Shown in pieces: positions 1 through 6,698 of a stretch of 7,420 bases of DNA. The stretch is from an uncultured Bacilli bacterium. GTDB lineage: Bacteria; Bacillota_I; Bacilli_A; RF39; UBA660. The stretch lies in contig CANRCS010000049.1 of NCBI GenBank assembly GCA_947629195.1, positions 1 through 7,420 on the forward strand, written 5' to 3'. Under the pieces are notes generated by a model. The model was not told the DNA's origin, searched no databases, and saw only the letters and a list, made by a program, of their open reading frames with translations. The position numbers and the translations under genes were made by a program. Each line of letters opens with the position of its first letter. Within the stretch, counting starts at the first letter, position 1.

Positions 1-311
1 ACTTTAAAAGTATTTACATAATTTTTTTCTTTGAATACTTTTTCTACTGCATTTTCTATTTTTGGTATGTTATTTTTGATTATATTTCTAGATTCATTTA
101 TAGAAGTTGTATCTTTTAGTAAATCATAAATTTCGTTTTGTACTTCATTTGCAACTTCTAATTTTACTTGTTGGTCATAAGTTGAATCACTATTTGCAAG
201 AACTCTAAGTCTTATTGCTTCTTCTGGTATCATAATTGAATTGGCATTTACATTTTTACTTACTAGTGCAAAAGTTAATATTGTAATCATTATTATAATT
301 ATCTTCTTCAT
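1..311 (-). CDS. spoIIR: Stage II sporulation protein R, N-terminal part (runs off left edge)
   Basis: SpoIIR is made in the forespore, exported into the space between the two sporulation membranes, and triggers the SpoIIGA protease to process pro-sigma-E in the mother cell. The reading frame starts at ATG 311 and stays open for 103 codons to the window edge, so the C-terminal part is missing. Residues 1-23 are a short Lys-rich start plus a hydrophobic stretch (MKKIIIIMITILTFALVSK), a likely signal peptide ending near NVNA. Next comes the family hallmark IPEEAIRLRVLANSDS at about residues 28-43, followed by a charged helical region. The ribosome binding site AAAGGA lies 12 nt before the ATG, a rather long spacing, and is partly inside a hairpin. 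It follows prmC by 49 nt; spoIIR lies close to prfA-prmC in Bacillus subtilis too. Identification rests on the motif, the export signal and the neighbourhood. Confidence 0.9.
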   Translation of the reverse strand, partial: MKKIIIIMITILTFALVSKNVNANSIMIPEEAIRLRVLANSDSTYDQQVKLEVANEVQNEIYDLLKDTTSINESRNIIKNNIPKIENAVEKVFKEKNYVNTFK

Positions 312-314
312 TAA

Positions 315-354
315 AAAACACTATCCTTTCTAAAATAATATTGGATAGTATTTT
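315..354 (-). promoter_or_regulatory. Hairpin in the prmC-spoIIR gap covering the spoIIR ribosome binding site
   Basis: Arms 343-354 and 315-326 pair over 12 positions in the minus-strand transcript, with a 16-nt loop at 327-342. The core ACTATCC/GGATAGT is perfect. One pair (350 with 319) is a G-U wobble in this RNA and would be a C-A mismatch in a plus-strand RNA. The GGA of the spoIIR ribosome binding site (324-326) is the loop-proximal base of the downstream arm. The arm runs into a T-run (GTTTTTT) just before the ATG, so the structure could attenuate transcription, limit spoIIR translation, or both. The pairing is seen directly; the function is inferred. Confidence 0.5.
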
Positions 355-360
355 AAATTT

Positions 361-1083
361 TTATTCACAATTATTAAAAATAAAGATATATCTATCTAAA
401 TTGTTCAAATCTTTTTCTACTAATATTTTAGAGTGCGGATAATATTGTTCTGCTATATTCTTTATATCATTAGCTTGTTTATATCCGATTTCAAATGCAA
501 TAATAGATTTTTTATTTAACTTTTCTTTTGAGTTTTTAATGATTTCTTTATAGAAATATAGTCCATTATCTTTAGCAAATAATGCGATATGTGGCTCATT
601 ATTTTTGACTATATCCATAATTTCTGTATCATCTTCTTTAATATATGGTGGATTACTTATTATTATGTCATATTTGGAATTTATATTATCTAAAATATTT
701 CCTTCAATAAAGTTAATTTCAACATTATTGAGTTTAGCGTTTTCCTTTGCAACTTTTAATGCAGAATTTGAAATATCAACTGCATCAATTATTGAATTTT
801 TTAACTCTTTTTTTAATGTAATTGCAATACATCCACTTCCTGTGCCAATATCTAGTATTTTAGGATTTTTAAAGTATTTTTTTATATAATTTATTGTTTT
901 TTCAACTAATAATTCTGTTTCAAATCTTGGTATTAAAACATTTTCATTAACATTTATAATATTCCCATAAAAATTTACATTTCCTATAATATATTGGATA
1001 GGTTTTCCTTTTTTTAATTCTTCCAAATTTTTATTAATATCTTCTTTTTTGGAATATTTTTTTATATATTCGATATCTGTCAT
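361..1083 (-). CDS. prmC: Peptide chain release factor N5-glutamine methyltransferase
   Basis: PrmC (HemK) transfers a methyl group from S-adenosylmethionine to the glutamine of the GGQ motif of RF1 and RF2, raising peptide-release efficiency in the cytoplasm. In the 240-residue product the substrate-proximal motif IPRFETE is at 51-57, the SAM-binding glycine loop DIGTGSG at 78-84, an acidic adenosine-binding segment AVDIS at 101-105, and the catalytic signature NPPY at 144-147. The end (EKDLNNLDRYIFI) matches the usual PrmC C-terminus. The ATG overlaps the prfA stop by one base (TAATG), so the two are probably translationally coupled and enzyme and substrate are made together. Family members are usually about 275-290 residues; this one is shorter because the N-terminal helical domain is reduced to roughly 35 residues before the PIQYI segment. 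The frame offers no earlier start codon. Confidence 0.95.
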   Translation of the reverse strand: MTDIEYIKKYSKKEDINKNLEELKKGKPIQYIIGNVNFYGNIINVNENVLIPRFETELLVEKTINYIKKYFKNPKILDIGTGSGCIAITLKKELKNSIIDAVDISNSALKVAKENAKLNNVEINFIEGNILDNINSKYDIIISNPPYIKEDDTEIMDIVKNNEPHIALFAKDNGLYFYKEIIKNSKEKLNKKSIIAFEIGYKQANDIKNIAEQYYPHSKILVEKDLNNLDRYIFIFNNCE

Positions 1084-2138
1084 TATTCTTCTCTTAATTT
1101 TCTAGCTTGGTCTTCAGTAATTAATGCTTCTATTATTTTTCCTAAATCACCATTCATTACTCTATCTAATGTATTAGTAGTAAATCCTATTCTATGGTCA
1201 GTTACTCTATTTTGCGGATAATTATATGTTCTTATTTTTTCTGACCTATCTCCTGTACCTATTTTACTTCTTCTTTCGTTTCCTAATTCTTCTTCTCTTT
1301 CCCTACTTTTTAAATCAAATAATCTTGCTTGAAGAATTTTAATAGCTTTTTCTTTATTTTTTATTTGGCTTCTTTCGGTTTGAGAATATACTATTATTCC
1401 TGTTGGAATATGTGTAAGTCTAACTGCAGAATCTGTTGTATTAACACCTTGTCCCCCACATCCACTACTTCTTGTAATATCAATTCTTACTTCATTCATG
1501 TCTAATTCAAAATCTATATCTTCTACTTCTGGCATAGATAACACGGTAGCAGTTGATGTATGAACTCTACCTTGTGTTTCAGTAACAGGTACTCTTTGTA
1601 CTCTGTGTGCACCACTTTCATATTTCAATTTTGAATAAACATTGTCTCCTTTAACCATAAAACTAATTAAGGAAAAACCGCCTGCTTCTGATTTTTCTTC
1701 TGATAATATTTCTAATTTCCAACCTTCCTTTTCAATGTATTTTCTATACATTTCATATAAATCTCCAGCAAAAATATTTGCTTCATCACCACCTGCTGCA
1801 CCTCTTATTTCCATAATGACATTTTTGCCATCATTAGGATCCTTTGGAATCAATAATATTTCTAACTTTTTTTCTAATTCTTCCTTTTTTTGAGTAGCAA
1901 TTTCTAGTTCTTCTTTTCCCATTTCTGATAGTTCTTTATCTTTTGTCATTTCTTTTGCAGTTTCGATATCTTCAAGTACTCTTTTATATTGATTATAGGT
2001 TTCTACTGTTTCTTCTAAATCTGCTTGTTCTTTTGATAATTTCATAGATTCTTTTATATTAGAAAGTATTTCAGGATTTGTTAATGATTTAGTTATTTCA
2101 TTATATCTTTCTTCTATGATATTTAATCTTTCTATCAT
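1083..2138 (-). CDS. prfA: Peptide chain release factor 1 (RF1)
   Basis: RF1 recognises UAA and UAG stop codons in the ribosomal A site and triggers hydrolysis of the peptidyl-tRNA. The 351-residue protein has the usual family length. It has an N-terminal coiled-coil-rich domain (about 1-105), the GAAGGDEA segment at about 113-120, and the stop-codon-reading tripeptide PVT at 184-186 within RVPVTETQGRVH. RF2 would have SPF there, so this is RF1. The catalytic GGQ is at 228-230, in the context SSGCGGQGVNTTDSAVR rather than the commoner GAGGQHVN. The start at ATG 2138 is fixed by a perfect AGGAGG at 2146-2151, seven bases upstream. It opens a unit with prmC, which modifies its GGQ glutamine, and spoIIR. 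Its own extended -10 promoter lies just upstream. Both TAG and TAA are used as stops in this window, consistent with a need for RF1. Confidence 0.98.
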   Translation of the reverse strand: MIERLNIIEERYNEITKSLTNPEILSNIKESMKLSKEQADLEETVETYNQYKRVLEDIETAKEMTKDKELSEMGKEELEIATQKKEELEKKLEILLIPKDPNDGKNVIMEIRGAAGGDEANIFAGDLYEMYRKYIEKEGWKLEILSEEKSEAGGFSLISFMVKGDNVYSKLKYESGAHRVQRVPVTETQGRVHTSTATVLSMPEVEDIDFELDMNEVRIDITRSSGCGGQGVNTTDSAVRLTHIPTGIIVYSQTERSQIKNKEKAIKILQARLFDLKSREREEELGNERRSKIGTGDRSEKIRTYNYPQNRVTDHRIGFTTNTLDRVMNGDLGKIIEALITEDQARKLREE

Positions 2139-2161
2139 AAAGCTTCCTCCTAACTTTTTAA

Positions 2162-2170
2162 ATTATAACA
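2162..2170 (-). promoter_or_regulatory. Extended -10 promoter of prfA-prmC-spoIIR
   Basis: The minus strand reads TGTTATAAT, a perfect extended -10 (TGnTATAAT). The position 17 bp upstream (2185-2190) reads TTTTTC, a poor -35, which is typical when an extended -10 is present. Transcription would begin about 2153-2156, giving a leader of under 20 nt with the AGGAGG near its 5' end. It lies directly downstream of the rpoE terminator, so prfA appears to be a separate transcription unit. Confidence 0.7.
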
Positions 2171-2176
2171 TTTCTT

Positions 2177-2203
2177 TTGAAAAAGAAAAAGGCACTTGCC
2201 TTT
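2177..2203 (-). terminator. Intrinsic terminator after rpoE
   Basis: In the minus-strand transcript AAAGGC (2203-2198) pairs with GCCTTT (2193-2188) around a four-base loop AAGT; the loop can close by one more A-T pair. The stem is followed at once by TTTTTCTTTTT. The upstream arm begins inside the TAA stop codon of rpoE, so terminator and gene end overlap. It separates the DUF1934-argS-rpoE unit from prfA-prmC-spoIIR. Confidence 0.8.
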
Positions 2204-2627
2204 ATTCATCATATTTTTCGTCATCATCATGAACTATTACTAAATCATCTAGTCCATCATCTTCATAATCATCTGTTTCATCGTAATCTGTATCTTCAGT
2301 TTCTTCTTTTTCTTCTTCTTTTGGCTCTTCAACTTCAACATCGAAATCATCGTCATCATCATCAATAACAACTTTCGCTTTTTGCCTTTCTTTTAAGTCC
2401 CATTCTCCTGTTTCAAGGGCGAAAAATCTTTTGTCCGTAGTTAATGATGTATAGAAGTCTCCAATTTTAGATGCATATTCATCTTCTGTTAATTCCAATA
2501 ACTCAGAGATTTTTTTAAATAAATCTACTGTACTTTTACATGATTTTTCCTTTTTTAATATTTCATATGCAATATCTGTAAACGATAATAATTCTAATTC
2601 TTCTTTTTTCATTTTGTTAATATTCAT
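2202..2627 (-). CDS. rpoE: DNA-directed RNA polymerase delta subunit
   Basis: RpoE (delta) is the Firmicute-specific accessory subunit of RNA polymerase. It weakens nonspecific nucleic-acid binding and speeds polymerase recycling, and affects sensitivity to initiating nucleotides. The 141-residue protein has the two-part family layout. Residues 1-about 82 form a HARE-HTH type winged-helix domain (SFTDIAYEILKKEK at 15-28, FYTSLTTDKRFFALETGEWDL at about 58-78). A short basic link (RQKAK, 81-85) follows, then a disordered acidic tail in which 33 of the last 53 residues are Asp or Glu, starting with six Asp in a row. The tail is interrupted by a small hydrophobic patch, LDDLVIVHDDD. The start at ATG 2627 is set by AGGAGG at 2635-2640, which overlaps the argS stop codon; an ATG five codons in has no comparable site. 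The gene ends at an intrinsic terminator. Confidence 0.95.
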   Translation of the reverse strand: MNINKMKKEELELLSFTDIAYEILKKEKSCKSTVDLFKKISELLELTEDEYASKIGDFYTSLTTDKRFFALETGEWDLKERQKAKVVIDDDDDDFDVEVEEPKEEEKEETEDTDYDETDDYEDDGLDDLVIVHDDDEKYDE

Positions 2628-2634
2628 AAACTTT

Positions 2635-2641
2635 CCTCCTA
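2635..2641 (-). promoter_or_regulatory. rpoE ribosome binding site overlapping the argS stop codon
   Basis: The minus strand reads TAGGAGG: TAG (2641-2639) is the argS stop and AGGAGG (2640-2635) is a perfect anti-16S match seven bases before the rpoE ATG. Ribosomes terminating on argS would sit on the rpoE binding site, which suggests coupled expression. Confidence 0.85.
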
Positions 2642-4252
2642 CATTTTTTCTGGTGCAGAAACGCCTATTAAAGAAAGTGCATTTTTAAGTGTTATTTTTA
2701 CAGCTTTAATAAGTGCGATTCTTTCTTCAGAATATTTTTTATTATCAGTTAAGATTTTTTCTTTTGCATAGTACGTATGAAATAGTCCTGCTAAATCATA
2801 TGCATAGTTTGCAATTAAATGTGGTAATCTTTTTGAAGCACTATTTTCTATGGTGTTATTAAAATCATATAATTTTTTTAAAATATCAAATGCTTCTTCA
2901 CTATTTATTGTCTCAAATGTATTTGAACATTGAAGATTTTGTTTATTAGCATCCCTTAGAATTGAACAAATTCTAGCATGTGCATATTGTATATAGTAAA
3001 CTGGATTTTCGTTAGATTTTTTCATTGCCAAGTCCATATCAAAATCCATTTGTGTATCTAAACTTCTCATTATATAAAAATATCTTGTTGCATCTACTCC
3101 AACTTCATCCATTAATTCTCTTATGGTAATTGCATTACCTGTTCTTTTACTCATTTTTACTTCTTTGCCATTTTGAATTAATCTTACCATTTGAAGTATT
3201 TTTACTTCCAGTTTTGAACTATCATTTCCTATCATTTCCATAGCAGCTTTAAGTCTAGGTATATATCCATGATGGTCTGCTCCTAGAATATCCACTATTA
3301 TATCATAACATCTTTCATATTTGTAATTATGATATGCTATATCAGGTAATAAATATGTATAATTTCCATCTGCTTTTATTAATACTCTATCTTTTTCATC
3401 TTTATAATCACTTGTCTTTAACCATAAAGCTCCATCTTGCTCGTAAGTTTGATTATCTTTTTTTAACTTTTCTAACACTTCTTGTACTTTATTATTATCA
3501 TATAAAGATTGTTCACTAGTCCAAACATCAAATTCTATCCTAAAATCTTTTAAATCTTTTTTAATGTTATTTAGTAATATATTTAATCCATATTTTTTAA
3601 AATATTCTATTGGTTCATCTAACTTTGAATTATTGTATTCATCATATATTTTTTGTGCAATATCTTTGATTTCTTTTCCATGATAACAATCTTCTGAAAG
3701 TTTAAAATCAACATTACAAATTTCCTTATATCTTTCTTTTATGGAAATTCCTAAATTATTCATTTGATTTCCAGCATCATTTATATAATATTCCCTAGTA
3801 ACATCATATCCCGCAAAAGTTAAAATACGAGCTAGTGAATCACCATAACTTGCACCTCTTGCATGGCCTAAATGTAATATTCCAGTTGGATTAGCGCTTA
3901 TATATTCCAAATTTATTTTTATATTTTTTGAAGATTTACTTTTACCATAATTATCTTCTTCTTCTAATATCTTATTTATATTATCAAATAAGTATTGTTT
4001 TTTTACATAAAAATTAATAAATCCAGGAGATGCAATTTCAATACTATCAAATTTCTCATCATTATCTAAATTGTTTTTAATAGTAATTGCTATATCCATT
4101 GGACTTTTCTTTAATATTTTACTTGATTTTAATGCGATATTTGAAGAGTAATCACCATGTGTTTTATCTTTAGGAATTTCTATTACTATATCATCAATAT
4201 TTATATCAAGTATATTTCTAATTTTTTCTTTAATATAATCTTTTATATTCAC
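2639..4252 (-). CDS. argS: Arginyl-tRNA synthetase
   Basis: ArgS is the class I synthetase that charges tRNA-Arg with arginine using ATP. The 537-residue protein is near the usual 550-560. It has the N-terminal Add1 domain (about 1-85, with THGDYSSNIAL at 31-41) and the signature ANPTGILHLGHARGA at 120-134, where HLGH (127-130) is the HIGH motif. The YINDAGNQ segment lies at 156-163 and GADHHGYIPR at 324-333. A canonical KMSKR loop is at 366-370, and an all-helical DALR anticodon-binding domain follows (YYIQYAHARICSIL onward). It ends in the family-typical GVSAPEKM. The start is GTG 4252, which shares its first base with the TAG stop of the DUF1934 gene; GAGGTG at 4261-4266 lies eight bases upstream and supports this start. 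It is cotranscribed and probably translationally coupled with its upstream neighbour, and is followed by rpoE after 11 nt. Confidence 0.98.
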   Translation of the reverse strand: MNIKDYIKEKIRNILDINIDDIVIEIPKDKTHGDYSSNIALKSSKILKKSPMDIAITIKNNLDNDEKFDSIEIASPGFINFYVKKQYLFDNINKILEEEDNYGKSKSSKNIKINLEYISANPTGILHLGHARGASYGDSLARILTFAGYDVTREYYINDAGNQMNNLGISIKERYKEICNVDFKLSEDCYHGKEIKDIAQKIYDEYNNSKLDEPIEYFKKYGLNILLNNIKKDLKDFRIEFDVWTSEQSLYDNNKVQEVLEKLKKDNQTYEQDGALWLKTSDYKDEKDRVLIKADGNYTYLLPDIAYHNYKYERCYDIIVDILGADHHGYIPRLKAAMEMIGNDSSKLEVKILQMVRLIQNGKEVKMSKRTGNAITIRELMDEVGVDATRYFYIMRSLDTQMDFDMDLAMKKSNENPVYYIQYAHARICSILRDANKQNLQCSNTFETINSEEAFDILKKLYDFNNTIENSASKRLPHLIANYAYDLAGLFHTYYAKEKILTDNKKYSEERIALIKAVKITLKNALSLIGVSAPEKM

Positions 4253-4626
4253 TACGTAAGCACCTCATATTCTATATGAAGAATATTTTTTATTTCTTTG
4301 TCAGATAATAAATAATATTCTATATCAATAATATTATTTTTATTAATTATCTTTTTTGTTAATATTGGAATATCCATATTTAAGTTCATTTGTTTTAAAT
4401 AATAATTACAATATGTTTCTTCACTTAGTGAAAAATAATTTTTTAAAATGGTTTTTTCATCTTCTTTAATAAAAATTATCTTATTATTTTCTTCTTTTAT
4501 TTTTAACTTTGTATCATCATGTTTAAAACTAATGGTGTTATTAATTAAATAACCATTAGTATTATAATAAATTGTGTCATTTATGTCACTGTTTTTAAAA
4601 TAACCTTTTATTAAAATTTTATTCAT
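4252..4626 (-). CDS. DUF1934 (YwiB-like) small beta-barrel protein
   Basis: The 124-residue product is predominantly beta-strand in pattern, with alternating hydrophobic and polar residues (KILIKGYF near the start, IDIEYYLLSDKEIKNILHIE near the end). It has no signal peptide or membrane helix, so it is probably cytoplasmic. The layout matches the calycin-like DUF1934 family, whose Bacillus subtilis member ywiB is next to argS; the family has no established biochemical role that I can name. Sequence match is by pattern and context, so confidence is moderate. The better start is ATG 4626: an in-frame TTG at 4641 would add five codons (MELFF), but TTGGAG there is the ribosome binding site for the ATG. 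Its TAG stop shares a base with the GTG start of argS. It opens the DUF1934-argS-rpoE unit behind an extended -10 promoter. Confidence 0.7.
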   Translation of the reverse strand: MNKILIKGYFKNSDINDTIYYNTNGYLINNTISFKHDDTKLKIKEENNKIIFIKEDEKTILKNYFSLSEETYCNYYLKQMNLNMDIPILTKKIINKNNIIDIEYYLLSDKEIKNILHIEYEVLT

Positions 4627-4635
4627 AAAAAACAA

Positions 4636-4641
4636 CTCCAA
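4636..4641 (-). promoter_or_regulatory. Ribosome binding site that fixes the DUF1934 start
   Basis: The minus strand reads TTGGAG, with GGAG nine bases before ATG 4626. Reading the TTG as a start codon would use the binding site itself as coding sequence and leave no site upstream of it, so the ATG is preferred. Confidence 0.75.
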
Positions 4642-4656
4642 TAAATTTCATTGGTA

Positions 4657-4685
4657 ATTATACCACAACATTAGACTTTTTGCAC
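4657..4685 (-). promoter_or_regulatory. Extended -10 promoter of the DUF1934-argS-rpoE unit
   Basis: The minus strand reads TGGTATAAT at 4665-4657, a perfect TGnTATAAT. Seventeen bases upstream is GTGCAA (4685-4680), matching TTGACA at only three positions, so the extended -10 is the main recognition element. Transcription should start near 4650, giving a leader of about 25 nt. The -10 sits inside a small inverted repeat, TGGTA-TAAT-TACCA. Confidence 0.7.
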
Positions 4686-4715
4686 TCATATTTTAAAAAA
4701 ATTTTTTCATACTAA
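4686..4715 (+). promoter_or_regulatory. Candidate sigma-E (mother-cell) promoter of the class A PBP gene
   Basis: TCATATT at 4686-4692 fits the sigma-E -35 consensus KMATATT at every position. CATACTAA at 4708-4715 matches five of the seven fixed bases of the -10 consensus CATACAnT. The spacer is 15 bp, close to the usual 14-15. Transcription would start about 4720, some 20 nt before the PBP start codon. No convincing sigma-A pair was found between 4650 and 4735. The consensus is from Bacillus subtilis; an AT-rich background raises the chance of a fortuitous match. Confidence 0.45.
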
Positions 4716-4739
4716 AAATGAAATGTAAGGTGTTTAAAA

Positions 4740-6698
4740 ATGAAGAAATTAAAAAAGGTATTAATGTTTATATTTATTCCTATAATTTTGGCTTGTTTGG
4801 CCAATGTTATTTTATATATAATTGCATTTATTACTCCAAAAGTGGAGATTAAAACTGCTAATAGTTTTTCATTATATGATGCAAATAATGAATTGTTCTT
4901 TTCTGGTAATTCTAATAATGAGTGGGTAGATATTAAAGATATTTCCCAAAATTTGATTAATGCTACTATTAGTATTGAAGATAAAAATTTTTATAGACAT
5001 CAAGGTTTTGATTATCTTAGAATTTTAAAAGCTATGTACTTAAATATTAAAAATAAGGATATTGTTCAAGGGGCATCTACAATTACACAACAGTATGCTA
5101 GAAATTTATATTTGAATTTTGAGAGAACTTGGAAAAGAAAAATAGATGAAGCATGGTTAACCATAGAACTTGAAAGTCATTATTCTAAAGATGATATATT
5201 AGAAGGATATTTAAATACTATAAATTATGGACATGGTGTATATGGTATTGCGAATGCAGCAAGGTATTATTTTGATAAGGATGCTAAAGATTTGACAGTT
5301 GCAGAAGCATCTATGCTTGCTGGTATTCCAAATTCTCCTGCAAATTATTCACCTTTAATTGATGAATATAGCGCTAAAAAGCGTCAGAAAAAAGTCCTTA
5401 CAATGATGAAAAATAACAAATATATAAGTGATGCTGAAATGAAATTAGCTTATGATGAAAAATTAACGTACATTGGAAAAAAAGAAAAATATAATTTGTC
5501 TACTTTAATGTATTATCAGGATGCTGTGATGAATGAAATTAAAAATATAAAATCTATTCCCAATTCTTTTTTATCAACAGGTGGTTTAAAAATATATACT
5601 GCATTAGATTTGAAAGCACAAGAAAGTTTAGAAACATCTATGCAAGAACAAATGAAAGATGTTCCAGAAGCACAAGTTGCAAGTGTTATGATGAATCCTA
5701 AAAATGGTGAGATTATTGCGTTATTGGGTGGAGTTGATTATGTTAAAAGTCAATATAATAGAGCAGTATCTTCTAAGAGACAAGTTGGTTCAACGATGAA
5801 ACCATTTTTATATTATGCTGCTTTAGAAAATGGATTCACATCTTCTACTAATTTTATGTCTGCTCCAACAACTTTTACTTTTGGTTCAGATAAAACGTAT
5901 TCTCCAAAAAATTTCTCAGATAAATATGCAAATAAGGAAATTTCTTTGGCTGCTGCTATTGCATATTCTGATAATATTTATGCAGTAAAAACACATATGT
6001 TTCTTGGAGAAGATGCTTTAATTGATATTGCGAAACGAGTTGGAATTGATGAAAAATTAGATGAAATACCATCATTACCACTTGGTACTAATGAAATAAA
6101 TTTAATTGATTTTGTAGGAGGATATGGTGCTTTTGCAAATGAAGGTTATAAAATTGAACCACATTTAATTAAAAAAGTATTAGATTCAGAGGGTAATGTT
6201 TTATATGAAAGTAATGATACAAATGAAAGAGTATTAAATAAGAGTACAGTTTTTATACTAAATGAATTACTTTCTAATACATATAGTTATGATTTTGTAG
6301 ATTATTCTACCCCAACTTTAATGAGTGTCGCACCAAGGCTTACACATAAATATGCTGTAAAATCAGGAAGTACAGATACTGATTATTTAACTATTGGATA
6401 TAATAAGGATGTTTTACTTGGTGTGTGGTATGGATATGATGATAATAGAGCATTGGATACAAGCGAATCTAAAATAAGCAAACAGATATGGGCAAATACT
6501 GTTGAAACTTATTTATCAGATAAAGATGTTAAATGGTATGATATACCTGAAAATGTCGTGGGTGTATTAGTAAATCCTATTAATGGACAGATAGCACAGG
6601 AAACTGATAATAAAAAACATATTTGCTATTATATTAAAGGAACTGAACCATCTAGTGATAAACCAGATAAAATTTTAGAATCAGTTATAGGACAATAA
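4740..6698 (+). CDS. Class A penicillin-binding protein (glycosyltransferase/transpeptidase)
   Basis: This bifunctional enzyme polymerises lipid II into glycan strands and cross-links the peptides outside the cytoplasmic membrane. The 652-residue protein has a short basic N-terminus, one membrane helix at about 7-32, then a GT51 glycosyltransferase domain. Its motifs are EDKNFYRHQG (80-89, catalytic Glu 80), QGASTITQQ (110-118), KRKIDEAW (132-139) and ILEGYLN (153-159). The transpeptidase domain follows, with STMK at 351-354 (nucleophile Ser 351), SDN at 410-412 and KSGS at 541-544 in place of the commoner KTGT. There is no C-terminal PASTA or similar extension. AAGGTG lies seven bases before ATG 4740. 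It is divergent from the DUF1934 gene and ends in tandem TAA TAA stops. It could be a vegetative PBP1, or a sporulation PBP comparable in role to B. subtilis PbpF/PbpG; the candidate sigma-E promoter favours the latter, but I do not assign a symbol. Confidence 0.95.
   Translation: MKKLKKVLMFIFIPIILACLANVILYIIAFITPKVEIKTANSFSLYDANNELFFSGNSNNEWVDIKDISQNLINATISIEDKNFYRHQGFDYLRILKAMYLNIKNKDIVQGASTITQQYARNLYLNFERTWKRKIDEAWLTIELESHYSKDDILEGYLNTINYGHGVYGIANAARYYFDKDAKDLTVAEASMLAGIPNSPANYSPLIDEYSAKKRQKKVLTMMKNNKYISDAEMKLAYDEKLTYIGKKEKYNLSTLMYYQDAVMNEIKNIKSIPNSFLSTGGLKIYTALDLKAQESLETSMQEQMKDVPEAQVASVMMNPKNGEIIALLGGVDYVKSQYNRAVSSKRQVGSTMKPFLYYAALENGFTSSTNFMSAPTTFTFGSDKTYSPKNFSDKYANKEISLAAAIAYSDNIYAVKTHMFLGEDALIDIAKRVGIDEKLDEIPSLPLGTNEINLIDFVGGYGAFANEGYKIEPHLIKKVLDSEGNVLYESNDTNERVLNKSTVFILNELLSNTYSYDFVDYSTPTLMSVAPRLTHKYAVKSGSTDTDYLTIGYNKDVLLGVWYGYDDNRALDTSESKISKQIWANTVETYLSDKDVKWYDIPENVVGVLVNPINGQIAQETDNKKHICYYIKGTEPSSDKPDKILESVIGQ

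Noticed and set aside
2177..2368. Plus-strand open frame rich in His and Leu opposite rpoE.
   Set aside because: It is the complement of the Asp/Glu codon run of the delta-subunit tail (GAT/GAA read backwards) and is not a real gene.
4618..4650. Ten-codon leader ORF (MKFIGVVFYE) overlapping the DUF1934 start.
   Set aside because: It has no ribosome binding site and its ATG lies at the predicted transcript 5' end.
4638..4654. Second possible hairpin over a ribosome binding site, in the DUF1934 leader (CCAATG/TATTGG).
   Set aside because: The predicted transcription start from the extended -10 lies near 4650, inside the upstream arm, so most of that arm would not be transcribed.
4657..4670. 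Inverted repeat TGGTA-TAAT-TACCA around the DUF1934 -10 box as a repressor operator.
   Set aside because: The arms are only 5 bp and half of the symmetry is forced by the TATAAT box; no second copy is seen in the window.
4691..4707. A/T palindrome TTTTAAAAAAATTTTTT in the divergent gap as a terminator or replication element.
   Set aside because: It has no G-C stem and lies upstream of both genes. It is simply the spacer of the candidate sigma-E promoter; at most it may bend DNA.
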